Assembly: GCA_013397795.1 (NCBI GenBank)
Contig: VZTJ01005907.1
Span: 667,571 to 731,570, forward strand
Direction: 5' to 3'
DNA length: 64,000 nt
DNA from: Orthonyx spaldingii
Lineage: Eukaryota > Chordata > Aves > Passeriformes > Orthonychidae
Made by a program: the position numbers and the translations under genes. Positions 1 through 18,639 of this stretch are shown piece by piece. Numbering within the stretch: the stretch's first letter is position 1; every line of letters starts with the position of its first letter. The notes under the pieces were generated by a model. That model did not search any database. It saw only the letters and a list, made by a program, of their open reading frames with translations, and had not been told where the DNA came from.

Positions 1-3000
1 GTTGACATTTGTATTACGTTAAAAAGGAAAATGTCATCTGGCATTCATGGAAGATAAAGACTTTTTCTCTCCAAAAATAATAGGGTCAGAGCACAGGACA
101 GGGGACTATATACCTTAAAATAATCTGCATTTATTGTGACAGCGGGATAACAGTATACAAGATTGGCTCAAATTTACCTATGCTATCACAGCTTTGACTT
201 TCATTTAATAGTTATTTCAGAACTTAACTTAATAATCACCATGGTGGAAACAATAGGCTTCCAGCAAGGGACCTTTTTTTGCTCAGTATTGTGATTGGGA
301 ATGAAAACCCATCTCCCCTGTTGGACTTATATTAAAATAATATTGGTCTTGTTACACAGCATGAGGTTGATTGACCTTTAGGCTAGGGGAAGTGTAAGGC
401 TAACAAGTTAAATGCCATTGAAAACAACTGGCAAAATCATAAATTTAAACTGACCTGGTTTATGTATCTGTGATTTAAGGAAGAAATTTGGAGATGCTGG
501 ATAAGATCCAGGGCTAAACAACTAAAAGAGAGAGACTAAAATACTCAGCTTTAGTTGATTAAAGATATTCTGATCCTGTTTTTCTCTGGTGTCTTGACCT
601 TACTAAAGTTCACTTAGTATGTAATGGAAAAAACAACCGGTTTGATAGCAAAATACAGGAAATGCCTTCAATCAGGCCTGATTACAGTAGCAGCTTTTCT
701 TCTGGTTTGTTGGGTTTTTTTCAGAATACTCTCTCTGTGTGCCTGAAACAATGTAGAATAATAATGCTTTGGAGCCCTTTATTTGGTGTGTCAAAGCAGA
801 GCAATTAGATGTCTGGCTTTTTGATGGATATGCACATAGGGAGTTTTTGCACAGGAGAGCTCTCTCTGACCTAAGTGAGAAAAAATAAGAATTATTAGAG
901 GACATAACTTAAAAGCCTAGCAAATTGTGTGTGTGGCAATTCCACCATGACTAAGAAGACAAATAAATGCAGGTCGTTATAGAAATCTGCCTTTGTTTGA
1001 CTTTCACCTACAAAAATGGAAGTTTTACAACTAATTTGAATGAAATCTCTGTCTGGAATAAAGGAAGCCAGGAAGCACCTTATACTTAATGTACACAAAG
1101 GCTCAGATTCATCTCACCTAACTTTAAGAACACAAGTGAAGCTTCCAAGTCAGGATCCTGCTTCTCCTGGAGTACATTTGCAGTGAGTGAAGGACAGACT
1201 ACTTTAGGGAGCTGTGCAGCCCGCATGTTCTGTGTATCATCTGCTTGAAGATATCTGTTGAGATGGCCATGGAGGGAGCCTGGGGCAAACCATGATACCT
1301 CAATTAACCTCTGATGACTGGTGGCATAAATCTGGTCAGAATCCTGGAAAATACAGGATACAAAGTTAAAACCAGAACAGAATATTTCAGACCTCTAGTT
1401 ACATTCATGTTTAAGGTAAATTTTGAGAATTGATGGAATTGCAGTTGATTACAATGTATCTTTTAATTCTGTTTTTCCTGATATCTGTATAAGATAAAAG
1501 ATCGTTATTGTGGGTTATTAAGTTACAAGGATTCGTTGCTGAGATAGCTCAATGGGAACTGCTACAGAAATGCAAGATGCTACCTAGATAGGCATGTATT
1601 TGTTGGCTCTGTGCTTTTCTACTCTGTGTAAGAAAGCTTCACTCAAAAGTTGGAAGGGGAAGAATTTCAGTCTTTTTGGTTAGACACAGAAACTGTATGC
1701 CTGAAATGCAAGTGCTCCCTTCTTTCTGCTTGCATGATTTTTATTCCACTGTTGTTCAAATGATAATGATTTTGTTATCCTACCTACTAAGGTCACTAAA
1801 AGAAAAAAAAAAAAGTAAAACAACATTGCTTTTTGTGTCCAAAGAAAAACTTTTGAGCAGATCCAAACTTCCTTAGGGTGTCTACTGATAAATTTGCTTT
1901 CTAAGATTCTGGTAACATTTTTTCAGAACTGAGTTTTCAAAACTTGATCTGACAAGCTTTTCTAGCTTCACACCATCCTTTCACTGTCTTTCATCAAGTG
2001 GTTTTATCAAATAATGATTAAGTATTGTTTTCTTTAAAAGGATTATGGACATACATAGTAGGCACTTTTAGTTTGCGCTCCACCTAACCTATTATTATAA
2101 TACACAATCTTATTTTTATGTTATTTGAGATACAAAAATAAGAGCACGAAGCATTGAACCTCACAGAGTAGAATACCACAGTTTGAGTCAGTCCTTGGCT
2201 AAGCCTGGGGACCTCTCTTGTCTTTGGTGAGATCACCAAGGTGTCAGTAAGGACAAGGTTTATCACATTACATATTTAGCAATGACTTAACACATGGGCT
2301 TTGTAGCAGAGGCTGAAACAGTAAATATCATTAGCAGTAGGACAGATTTCACCCCATTGTTCCCACCCTGAATATACAGAGCCAGTTAAGAATTTTTCAG
2401 CCAAAGTTTTCAAGGAAAAAGTAAGAAAATGGGGGTTTTAGCTGAGGTAAAGAGAGTCAGAAAGAGGGAAGAAAATCCCTGAGGGAACTGCTGGTAGCCT
2501 TAATGTCATGACACTCAGCAGGGTGGTGGGGGACCAGAACCTGCAGGCAGTTCAGCCCCCATGCAGAGCCAGTCCCTGGCTGGAGCACCAGGCTGAGGGC
2601 TGTTTACCTTACTTTCACAAAAAGCTCTGAACAATTTGTGTTTTCACCCAAAGAGAAACACAAATGGTTAGTAAAATCTCAAGAAAACTTACAAAATGAG
2701 AAAATCATTTGCTATCTAGTTTAACTGGAAGTTTCTGAGGCAAGTTGTTTGTCCTATACAATAGGCTTAATATGAAGCCAGGCCATTCATGGCAGTTTTT
2801 ATTTGGTACAAAAATTCCAGGCTTGTGGGCCATGGGAAAGGAGAGTTGCCACTGGGATCCTACAAAAAGCTTGTCTAAATCAAGTCTTTGGCAGTAAGCT
2901 AAGTCAAGAGGCAGCATTGTAGTGCTATATCGCATTCCTATCTCAGACCCATGGAAAAATTGTTGCATTCCCAGGTGTGGGAGTTATGAAGGATGAGGTT

Positions 3001-6000
3001 TATAAAGTGACATGATTTGAATGCATAAGGCAACCTTCTCCTGAAAGAGAAATAGAGACCGCTCCCTTCTGTGCTTAGCCAATTTTAGAGAATGTTTTAC
3101 ATAATGCATATTTGAACTTGTACATATTTCACTTAGGTTCACAAATAAAAATGTGAAAATAATAAGAAAGGAAAAGTCATACAAAGGAAAGCTGTTAAGT
3201 ACAATATATTTATTTGCCTGCACATTATTTAAAGGAAACCCAGCATAATAAGATAAGCAGATCAGGCACAGTAATGTCCTAAACTGCTACCGACAATTGT
3301 AATAAAGTCATGGTCAAAGCCAGTAGAAAGCCATATCAAGAAATTATTTTAAAGAAAATGTTTTTCTGCTATTACAAAAGTCATTGGTTTCCTTCAGCTG
3401 CTGGAAACGAATATTAAACCTTTGTTCAATATGTCATTAAGACATCAGTAAACAGTTAGGACTGTGTAATACAGACGGCCTTCTTTTCCGTTTTGGGACC
3501 TTGCTGACCTGAAAGGTTTCTCAATGGCAGGCACTGCTGGAGAGGTGATGTTATACATCTGCAATCCTCACTTTTGCCTTGTAACAACAAGGGCTCACAG
3601 ACTCATAGACAGTGATCATGTGTTTATCTCCTTCTAATGTCTTTGGTGGGTAGATAGCAAGCTGCCTTTTGCTACATCCCTCCTCCCATCTCTGCCACCC
3701 CTTAGTCCATAAATCATTTGTGCAAATGGCACAGTGGTGGGTGTTGTGTTATATGAGGAAAGTAAACATGTGTGTTTTTTAAAGTAAATATACCTGACAA
3801 GAGAGGGTCGCTATGGTGACATTAAAAGTCAACATTTCCCATTTTTGTCTAGCCTGCTATCTGAACTATCACTGTTTTCTTCAATAAAAATGAATTACAG
3901 TATCTCTGACTTTATTTGAAACCAAGTCTGTGACAGTAATTCATCTGCCATTAGCAGTTATACACACTGATACACATCAGAATAAGGTGGATTCACTTTA
4001 TTCCAAGCTTGACACTGGAAAGTAGTAGTTTTCAAGTCTGCACAGCAGATTTTTCTGTATATTACTGAGTAAAACTCTACTACAGTGTTTGTGTTGTATA
4101 TTTTCTTTATTCTTTTATGATATCACGTAATGTAACAGTGACAAAAAAAGTGTATTATGAATTCAGTAATTAGTTAATGGATCAACAAAAACAAAGGAGA
4201 GACATTCCAAGACTTTCAGATAATCACAAGCAAAAGAGATAGCCTACAACCACAAAAGCAGCAGAACCATCCTTTTCTCACTGTTAATTTCACTCGGGTA
4301 TCCCCCTACTTCCTCCCTGCTAATACAAATTGCTCTACTGTCATGAATTCACTCACAAGCATGAACAGTCCAATGTGTGTCCTATTTTTTACTCCATAGA
4401 TAAGGGAGGTCACTGGTAGAACCTGATACCCAACAACACTGCAATTGCCTGTTTACGCTCAGTAACTTCAGAAAGTACGGGCTCCTTCTTTCCCATAGAG
4501 GTTTTCAAATCAGAAAAAAAGTTGCTATTATTATTATTAGTTCATGTTTTCTTAGTAGGTAAGGTTTGAATTTTCCCATTTATCTCTGATCTGTTGCAGG
4601 GAGGAAACACAACCTTGTTGATGGGTTGTGACCAAAACACTTAGAGCAACAAAAGAATCCTCTCTTGAAGTACAGTCCCCTAATATATCTGTTCTGTTCT
4701 GTTTATGTATGGAAACTGAGATTAAGTTGGTGAGATCTAATCATTAAAAAAGCTAACATCAGAACTTTAAAATTGTTGACTTTCCTTTTTGTTTTCTGAC
4801 TAGTTCCATATATAATTTCATCTTGCTTAGAATTGTAATCTAATACGTTAGTTATCAGTATTTTAAGGACACTAAATAGTAAATTTGTGCTGAGTACATG
4901 AGAGATTTGATGTTGTAGGTGAGCATCTTTGTCTCAAAAGCAATTTGGATACCACTGTGTAACTGAGAAAGTAATTCTAGGGAAGTAGAAGTCTTACCTT
5001 AATTAAACAGACAAAAAATTCATCTTGTTGAAATTTCTAATTGATATGATGATCATATTGTCTTCAGTTATGAATTTCAGTAATACTAGTAACTAGAGAA
5101 TGATTCTGATGTTTTCTGTGTTGTTGGAGGAAGTTTCCCTTTTACCTTCTGTGGTTTCTTGTGTGAACAGCTTGTCTATTTAAAGCCTGCAGAGAGGATG
5201 TGATTTTCCCATGCAGGGGAACAATGGCAATGATTTCAAATATACTGTTGAAAAGGTTTATTGCAGTTGGAAGTCACCAAAAAAAGTGTTTGTTCAGTAG
5301 TTCCATACTTTAGACTTGTGTTTCTTTCAAACCTTTCTGAATGTTGATATTCTATAGATGTTTGGTGAGGCACAATGCTTCGTTTAACTTTTATCCTATA
5401 AGTAAGTAAATAAATAGTCTTGCTTGCAACGCTGTTATTTGTACATAATAATTATTTATTATGCTTCATTCTGTGAAATGTTGCTCAATCAACAGAGTAG
5501 AAGCAGTTAAGTGGCCACTGTAAAGTGGTTGTTTGCCAGCTTGTGATCATATTTCTCAGCTGCTTGATCTTGTTCTTCAAATCTGTATTTATTTAGTCAC
5601 TGCTGTTTACTGTGTTGAAAGGCTACTGATGGTAATGTTTGGCAGACTTTCTGATTTTACTGGTCCAAACCCATCTTGATTGTTTAACTGCCTTACTTTC
5701 AGCAAGAAAATTGTGTGTTATCTAAATGACACTTGTGACACATTGGGCCACTCACACAAGATGCTTATCCCTCTGGCTACTGGTGGGATTTAGACTTTTA
5801 AGAACCCAGTCCTGTGAAATACTTGTCCACTGAACCTTCGGAGGAAGCCAGGGCATGCAGTGTCTCATGGCACTCGCGTGTGGAGGGAGGAATGAATGTT
5901 ACGGAAGTTTTCTCACAGGTTACCTGTAGTCAGCCTGCTCTTCTGTTCCAACTTGCAGAAACCTAACACATAATCCTGATTCTTTCTTGAGATCCTGCCA

Positions 6001-9000
6001 ATCATTCCAGCTTCTGAGGTGATTGTGATGCTGGCAGGTATGCAGAAGTAGAGACCGAGGCTTAAATTTCTGTTGAAAGCTTTCTGAGAACAAAAAAAGA
6101 AACCCCACAAAAAAACCAAAGCAAAATATAAAAACCAACCCACAACATTTCATGCAATGACTGCTCAAGTCAATTGAAGTGATTCTACAAAGTATCTTGG
6201 CAAAAAAACAAAGGAAAGAAGCAGCTTAATGTAGCATTGCTGCATTCAAGCAATCTGAGCATTCTCCTGGCTTAACTGGTTAGGTTGTTTGCAGTTGCAC
6301 GTAATTAATTACTCAGGTTATAGGAACTTATTTTGTCAGACACAGATTACTTTCCTAGTTGGTACAAAGAGAATGCAAAATGAGAAAAAGAAGAATTTAA
6401 TAGACTTGTCACTGAGCTATCTGACACTGTATTATTTGGTATGTTCTGATTCAGAGATAGACAACCAGCACTAAATCCAGGAAACAACAGACAGAATGGA
6501 TCAGAATGGAACAATCTGTACAGATAATTATTTTACATTCCAGATATGGCTGTGTACTTTACTTTTGGATGAGTAGGAGAACTGGCTGTTTCTTAGAGCA
6601 ATTCTGGGGAAATAAGGGTCTAAAAGTAAAAGTTTTAATTTTTTTTAGTGAGGCTGCTATTCTGGAAAGACAAGCTTCCATGACAACTCTTTTTCTGTTA
6701 CTTTTTCATTTGTTTCCTTTTCTCTGTATGTTTTGGTTGTTGGGTTTTTTTTTTCCTGTGAGGTGTTAAGTAGCACATTGTCTATTCCCACACTCATATT
6801 TATTTAGTTAACTAAGATTTCTGTTTCCAAAGTTGCAGAATTTGAGGGATTTAGTGAGGTTTCTTGGGTTTGGGAGGTTTTTTCTGATTTATTTTTTTTA
6901 AATCTGGCAATTGTAAATTGACAGAATGATTTTCAGTGCAAGCATTTTTATGGACTATGATAATCTTGTGGCCTAGCTATGAATTTGGCACTTTGGCAGA
7001 CTCCCAGCTTACCTTTTAACCTCCCATATGTACTTTGACGGGAGTCATACTGCTGTTGTTTTAGCCTCTTCCAAATTTCCTTTGAAACTCTGGTGCACTT
7101 TGTGATAACACAAATCTACTGGTATTACATTTCATTATTGCGTGAGTAATTAAGCTGATGTCCTCAGTGCCTTCAATAGAGATTTGAAGAGGCTTATAGG
7201 CTTCACTGCACTGTTCTGGCTTGATGAAGGGTCCCAGATGTTTTTCTCCTGTCAAGTAAGATTGTAGTTTGGTAAATGGTAAAAGAGTTAAATTGACTTG
7301 TACTTTTACAGATAGACTTAAAATTTCATTGTCAGTCTTTACAGGTAATCAGAATTTAGTAATTAGAATCTTCCTGGTTTTCCCTTGGCTCAGTTTGTTT
7401 ATTCTGTTTTTCCACTGTCAAGTTAATTTTTTGTTACTAATTTCTGTGTCATACAAATCCTTAGGGAAATAAACAGAATGGTGATTATCTTGTCCTTATC
7501 CATTATGTGGTTCCTTTACTGTTAGTGCTTTATTGCTGTTGAGGTTTCTCTTAGTTTAGAAGTTTCCTGGATTATTGACTATATCTCCATTCAAGTCCAT
7601 GGCTACCATATGGGTGGCATTAAATGAAAGTTAAATGATTTTAGGTCCTAATGGCTCCAGTGTGTCACCTGCCTGCATGGGGAAGTCCTGCCATCAGAGT
7701 TAAGATATCATTTAAGAGTCTTCTCATAAACACTTAAAACACTTAGTAAAGGTGGATCCATTTTTCTGAGCAGCCTCTCAAATTTCTTCAGTTTCTATCA
7801 TAATTATATGTATTATGATCTTCTAACAGTCTGTTGCGATGGTGGCTGAAAGTGGTTCCAAGATTACATCAAATATAATTATACTTTCATTTCTTTATCT
7901 GAACATCTTGACTTTTTGAAGTATAGCTTGTATTCTTCCTTAGTTAAGGAACATCTCAGATAACACTGCACTTGGAAGGTTAAAAGCTACAGCTAAGTCT
8001 TGTTTTTCTTCAATCTGCAAGAGCCTTACCCTGTTGTACTTGACCACATTCTAGTTGATGTTGCTGTAGTCCTGTTTGAATGCAGGTCTTCATAGTGTAA
8101 TTTTTGTAATTCACTGAAGGAGCAGTTTTGGGAAGGCACATGATTTTTGAAACAGGGAGCTATATTTTGTTTATTTGACTTCTTGGAGGGGAGACACAGA
8201 GCTGTTGCTATCTGTTTGCCCTGGCATTATGTCGGACAATTCTTGCAAACCAGAGGTAGGAAGGGGTGGTTACTTGAGGGATTAAATAGTTGTATGTATG
8301 GGGTTATGTTGCAGCCAGCTGGATCTTGGATTGTTTAGGAACCGCTGAAATTAATGACCTTAAGGAATGATAAAATATGTAGTCTGCTCCAAGCGGCCTT
8401 ACATGGGTGACCACTGAGGACCTGCAAGAGCAGCGTAGCTGATCCGGAGATAGCCAGGTACAATGTAGGGGATGTTGCTTGCAACAAACACTTCTACAGC
8501 CAGTGTACACTTCAGCTACATAAACCATATCTGATGAACCTAGTCTGTGTAGCAGACAGTAGTTTTACTGTTACTGAGGTAAATATGACTTTGTTGTGCC
8601 ATGTCAGACTTCTTTGACACGCACAAACCACTTTGTAATGTGTACACAGCACAACCTATCCCTACATGCACAGTAAGTCCTCCAGTGCTTCCAAGTATCT
8701 GATTTACTGCAAATGTGTAATGGTTATGTAGACCTTGAGTATCAAGTCCACTGTGTCCTAGAAATACCTGAATTTTATGTTGGCCTGTATACCTGCTTGA
8801 GGAATATATAGGCCAGCATGTTAAAAAATGTTTAACAAGTGTCAAAAGAAAAAAAACCAACTAAAATCCACCTGCTGAAATTAGGATGACAGATAGAAAA
8901 GAACATTTCTGGGGAAATCCCATCATACTGTAGCCTTGGGCTCATCTACAAAATCGCTTAACATACTTCAGTCTTGGAAGGACTGTTTAATCAATTAATG

Positions 9001-10506
9001 TGGGTGAATGCTTCCACCATGTTTGGTACCTGAGGTTCTGAAGTCTGGGATCTGATAGGGAGACATTTCTCTGGAAGAAATCCTCTGAGTAAGGTGAAGG
9101 CTTCTCATCCCTCACACAGGTCAAATTTGTTGGCATAAAGGATTTTTGCAAAAAACCCCTCTATCTTTTCATAGGCTTTTGGGGTGAAATTCATTTACAG
9201 AGGCTGGCATGGGATTTTATTCCTCTTCTCTGATTTAGAACTTGCCTACACACACACACCTTTTTTTTCATCAATTCAACCTAAGGAAATTTCTCTAATT
9301 ATTCTAGGAAAAAGAATTCTGAACAGAAAGTGTCTACAAAGTCACCTAAAGACGTGTTCTGCTTTTGATTCTCACCTGTCTATGCATTCATACATACAAT
9401 ATGATATAGACATATTTTTATATATGTATCTATTTTGTGTCTAAATATACTATGTGTCTTTAATACACATCAGAGATACCTAAAAGCCTAGACAGAAATA
9501 TAAAAATTAAATGGTCCACACAATATAAGTGTGGGGTTTTTGCCTTTGTTTTATGTTTACGTTATTATTTGGACCCGATGAAGAGGTTTGGATGGGGAGG
9601 GGGGGTGTTTCATGCAAGTGAGAGTTCTTTTATGCACTGACTTTCCAGATCATTTTGTAATTAAGTCTAAGGCAAGCGGCAGGTGAGTTAAATGGTACCT
9701 AACACCTATTGTCTTGGAAAATGTAATAACTATCAATGGTATATTTAGAAAATATACAGAGGGCAAGACAGGAAAGGTGAATATCCTTTTCTCAACCTTT
9801 TTTTGACCTGACCCAATTTAATAAGTGGATAATTGTGTGGTTTGACACAAAGACATTTGTACAACAAGTGATCAGAAACAGCTGCTAAGATATGTTAACA
9901 ATGAATGCAAAATATTCCTGTGAAATTATTTTTCAGGAGGTTTAAGCTGCAGAAAATAGTGCTCCCAAAGATGGGAATGTTGTTTTTCATCCTTCTCATT
10001 GCAATCTAACCTTTGAATTGCTAGTATACATTAAGAATCAAATTCAAAATAATCCAAGTTTGAAAGTACCTATTAACTGAACCCTTATGATAGCGTATGG
10101 ATAAATTGGTGCTCCTTGCTTAGTGCTAATGCAAAAAGTAGAGAATGGCTTCATTGACCTATTTCACATTGACAGAATGATAGATCTGGAGCAAACAAGA
10201 AACTGAGCTCTTTCCCAACGTTTCTGATGCTGCCTTGAATACATGAAAGCTGTGCTTTCAGGCAGCTAAAAAGGGTAAAAGCCTGGTCATACAAAATGCT
10301 TGTAATTGCCTGCTTCTTTATTTTATTGCATTTAGCTAGGTCTGTCTAGTGACTGCTACCAACTTTTCATGCACACGTGTGAAGGACAGTTTTTCAGTGC
10401 TGTTTGTGAAACCATTTATTTGTCAAATTCTACAGTTTATTATGAAATTCAAGGGCACATGATCAAAATTTGAGAGTTGATTTAATTTGAGGCCTTTGTA
10501 TTTCAG
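1..10506 (+). other. PRKCE: PRKCE intron, 3' part (5' end outside window)
   Basis: This stretch lies directly upstream of the first visible kinase exon and ends in an AG acceptor at 10505-10506. It is AT-rich and no open frame in it resembles a known protein. The missing upstream exons should encode the kinase N-lobe, including the glycine loop and catalytic lysine, so this is the tail of a long intron. I see an inverted repeat at 7797-7819 and short A or T runs, but no clear transposon. The segment 8380-8830 is somewhat richer in CG-containing words than its surroundings but has no family I can name. Intron status is inferred from the downstream exon's phase and content. Confidence 0.85.
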
Positions 10507-10645
10507 GGACCTGAAACTGGACAATATTCTTCTGGATGCAGAAGGCCACTGTAAACTGGCTGACTTTGGGATGTGCAAAGAAGGGATTCTGAATGGAGTG
10601 ACCACCACGACGTTTTGTGGCACACCTGACTATATAGCTCCGGAG
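10507..10645 (+). CDS. PRKCE: PRKCE coding exon with catalytic Asp, DFG and activation loop (human exon 12 equivalent)
   Basis: This exon encodes part of the catalytic core of protein kinase C epsilon, a diacylglycerol-dependent, calcium-independent Ser/Thr kinase acting at membranes. After one base completing the Arg of the HRD-type motif, 46 codons read DLKLDN (catalytic loop), then LADFGMCKEG (metal-binding DFG), GVTTTTFCGTPDY (activation loop) and end at APE. The Thr just before FCG, codon 10610-10612, corresponds to human T566, the PDK1 site. With the three later exons the count gives residues 532-577 in human numbering. The acceptor is TTTCAG. The donor is GAG followed by GTATTT, weaker than the consensus GTAAGT. 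The GILNG-V-TTTT sequence fits epsilon better than eta, delta or theta. Gene identity rests on recalled family sequence. Confidence 0.97.
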
Positions 10646-12961
10646 GTATTTTTTTGCATTGCACTAAGAGTACAGATACTATAATTCATCAGGCTGTTAC
10701 ATGTGTAATTTGAGACACTCTTTACATGTAGATGAAAACAATTAAGATGCAGACTAGACTCTGCTGCTTAGGTAATCTTGCAGAAATTGGTTACTCTGTT
10801 GCTCACAAGCACTATTCCTTGATGATAGGAATGACAAAGCATGGTTTTTCTAATATTTGTTTCCTGAAATCAAAAGTATTCTTCATTTCCTCATTACTGA
10901 CTCGGCATCATTATGATGATTTTTAGCAGCCTTTAAGGTGCTAGATGCAACTGTGTATTGCAATCTTAGTAGTCCTTAGTAGTTATAAAAATTTTTTCAT
11001 TTTTAATGAGATTTAAAAGAACATATTCATACAGAAGAAACCATGCGTTTGGTGTCATTTTGTCTACAGTCTTTGCAGGAATATAATTTTTTTCCTTTCT
11101 TTAAAATATATGTGAGTGAAAGTATACTTGTGCTACTTCATAGACTTGCACAGAAAGATGGAAACTAGATATGGATGCTGCATATTAGTTGGCAACATTT
11201 CAAGGCATTTATTGGGTGAAAGAAATAGCTGAGAACAGTGTGGCTTTTATGTATTCTAGATTTTAATATTATGAGATGCATTTCAAAGTGCCTAAAATGA
11301 ACCAACATTGAACAGTTATTCTGCTAGGCAGACTTTGTCTGCTCAGTTGTTAGTAACCTGTGTATCTTTCCACTTGAAGATTCAATGTGATGGTTTAATG
11401 GAAAAGTGTTGTTGGTTTGTCTTTCATCAACCATAAATTTGCAGCGGGGGAAAATGCTATTTATTATTCATTAGAGATAATAAATCATAAATCCATAGTG
11501 TTAGTGTTCATGGCTGTCCAACTTTGGTAGCACAACTGATAAGGTGTGAATCATCTTGAAACTACCATAATATAAATGTGTATCTTTCAGAGTTTGAAAA
11601 GTATTTCAGCATTAAAAGAAAGTAAATACCAGTGTGGTAGTTTTGGCTTTGTATGAATTGTTTTCTGATTCAGTACACTAATTGAGTCCTTGACAATTTC
11701 TTTGAAAATTATTTCTGAAAATAAAACAATAATAAGAACCCAGGAACTTTTACTGTGGTTTCAAATTTGTCAACTAAATTGCAGAAGTTTATCTCCTGCT
11801 TCTTTTTCTCTTGCACCATGGTGATATGTTTCAGTTTCCTTTTCTTAAGCAGTATCTGATTTCCAAAGAGTGCCCAGAACACTTGAAAAGTATACATTTA
11901 ATTTTTTGTATTTAGTAGCTATAAAATATCATTTTCTTTCAATGATATTTCTTTCAATGCAGTTGGGATCCAGACCTGTGTATCCAAATGTTAAATTCAT
12001 TTCCATTTTCATGTTAAGATTGAATTTGGTTTTATACTGGTCTTGATTCCCAATTGCAGCACTAAGCCCAAGCAGTTCACCACTAGACTTCTGACTCCAG
12101 CGTTACGTGTTGTGTAAGGAGGTGGTGGATTTGCTGCCATTCCAATGCATTTTAAGGCAGCCAGTTTCACCTTAAGCAGGCACCCACTCTCCTTTCCCTG
12201 GTTGCCTGTCATGCTGAACTGATGCAGCCAAACTGCAAGATACTTTCCAGTGAAAAGAAGACAAGAATTAAACTTGTTCCTTGTACAACAGTAGTTCTGT
12301 AATACCGAGTGCTACTGTAAAACTCCATCGTGCTATCCTATTACTTGCCACTAAAGGTATTTGCTACAAGGTTGAACTTGTGCCACATGAGAAGTTGTAG
12401 CCAGTTTTTCTGAAAGCAAGTGCAATTAAAGTGAATTCTACAGCCATGTATTGTACAGTGCTTTAATGCTGTAAAAGGAACTTGAATAAAAATGCTTTTG
12501 GCTTCCTTCAGCCCTACCTAAAGGACAAGAATAAATCTCTCAGATGATCTCTGTGCAGCATTACAAGCTGGTTCAGTTTGTTTGTTCAAGATAGAGACAA
12601 GGAAATGTTTCACATTTTCCACCAGTCTGTTTTGTATATGTGATCTTTTTTCCCCTATAGTGTGACCTGCTTTAAACAGCTTGGAAGGATATGCAGCTCT
12701 TTTGCTCACAAGCATAGTCGTTTACTCAGGGGACTGATAAACTCCGTCAGTACTTCTGAGAACAACATCTCATTGACACTTAGCTGTGTTAGTGCAAATT
12801 GCAGGGGTAAGAAACCCTGCCTGCTGTTACTGAAATCAGTGTGGGATTCAGTCCTCCTTAGGCACTGGGGCATAGAAGAGTATATCAATTGAAACAGCAA
12901 ATGTGCAGCCGAGAGAGTTGTCTCACTTGTTTCTTCAATCCAATCTCTTTTTCTATGCTAG
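10646..12961 (+). other. PRKCE: PRKCE intron between the DFG/APE exon and the DWWALG exon
   Basis: This is a phase-0 intron of 2,316 bases with donor GTATTT and acceptor TTCTATGCTAG. The kinase frame would read 12 codons past the donor before a stop at 10682-10684. The interior is AT-rich with no gene or transposon that I recognise. A short direct duplication of a TTTCTTTCAATG-like unit lies near 11934-11959. Confidence 0.93.
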
Positions 12962-17609
<4,648 letters not shown>

Positions 17610-17756
17610 TTCATGACAAAAAATCCCAACAAGCGACTTGGCTGTGTGGCGTCACAAAATGGGGAAGATGCAATTAAGCAGCATCCATTTTTCAAGGAAA
17701 TTGACTGGGTTCTTCTAGAACAAAGGAAAATCAAGCCACCCTTCAAACCTCGGATT
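17610..17756 (+). CDS. PRKCE: PRKCE coding exon with end of the kinase domain (human exon 14 equivalent)
   Basis: The exon holds 49 codons in phase 0, from FMTKNPNKRLG to KPPFKPRI, equal to human residues 641-689. It contains the subdomain XI arginine (NKRLG) and the HPFFKEIDW segment that closes the kinase domain, then the PPFKPRI sequence that starts the AGC-kinase C-terminal tail. From memory the human exon reads NPHKR and EQKKI, so this copy has Asn for His and Arg for Lys, both mild changes. The acceptor lies after a long pyrimidine tract and the donor GTAAGT is a perfect consensus. The next coding exon is 18.3 kb downstream. Confidence 0.97.
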
Positions 17757-18639
17757 GTAAGTAGCAGTTTGTATAACATTCAGAGAAAAATTGGTTTGGC
17801 AGTTCTGCTTGTTGGCTTTTCTGAGAAATGAGATTACCCGATGCAGTAGTTGAGGGCTGAAATAGTAACATAAAAACAGCACTGAAAAGATTTCTTAGTC
17901 ATTTTTTCTGTGAAGGTAAGTGTCAGGAATAGATTTAATGCATAGGAAAACATGGTTCATGTTCAGCCACATAAACCATGAGAGAGTTCAAGGCACTGCT
18001 TTAATTATTTTCTGTGTTCTTAAAGATACCGTAGTCAGAAAAGATTATTTCAGTTAATATATACTGTCTATGCTTTCTGTGTGAACTCTTTACAGTTCTG
18101 CATAGCTGATGGCCACTGGATTTTGTAGTCAAACACAGACAAGAATTTGTGAGCAATAATATTTTAAGTGAAGAAACATGGAAAAACAGCTTCTTGTGGG
18201 AAAGAAATATACATTATGATTAGATACATTTATGTACTTACATTTTCCTGGATAATAGCCAAGTATTTCTATTTTAAAGTAACAAAAATCTGTAAATAGG
18301 AGCCCCACCTGCAGAAAGTACGAAAGCCAAGCAAAAATACTTTGCTTATTCTAGTCTTCCTCTGGATGAAAATACTTACAATTAACTAAATGTCACAGAA
18401 CTTGTGCAGTTACTTTTGTGCTTAAATGGTGCAAGAGGCTAATTTTATGATAAATCCTCCAAGATTGATTTGCATCTTTTGATTTTGCACATTCCTAATT
18501 ACAATGTTTGATTTGCCTGTGAGTATGGTCAAGGTGCTTGTTTGCTTCTTTCTTTAGATAGTTTACAAACGTTTTTTAAAAACCCAAAAAGCAAAACAAA
18601 TGAACAAAGTAAAAACCTTAGGTCTCAACTCTGAATCCT

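Noticed and set aside
8380..8830. Complex, CG-containing segment considered as an LTR or other transposon
   Set aside because: No terminal repeats, primer-binding site or known element sequence could be identified.
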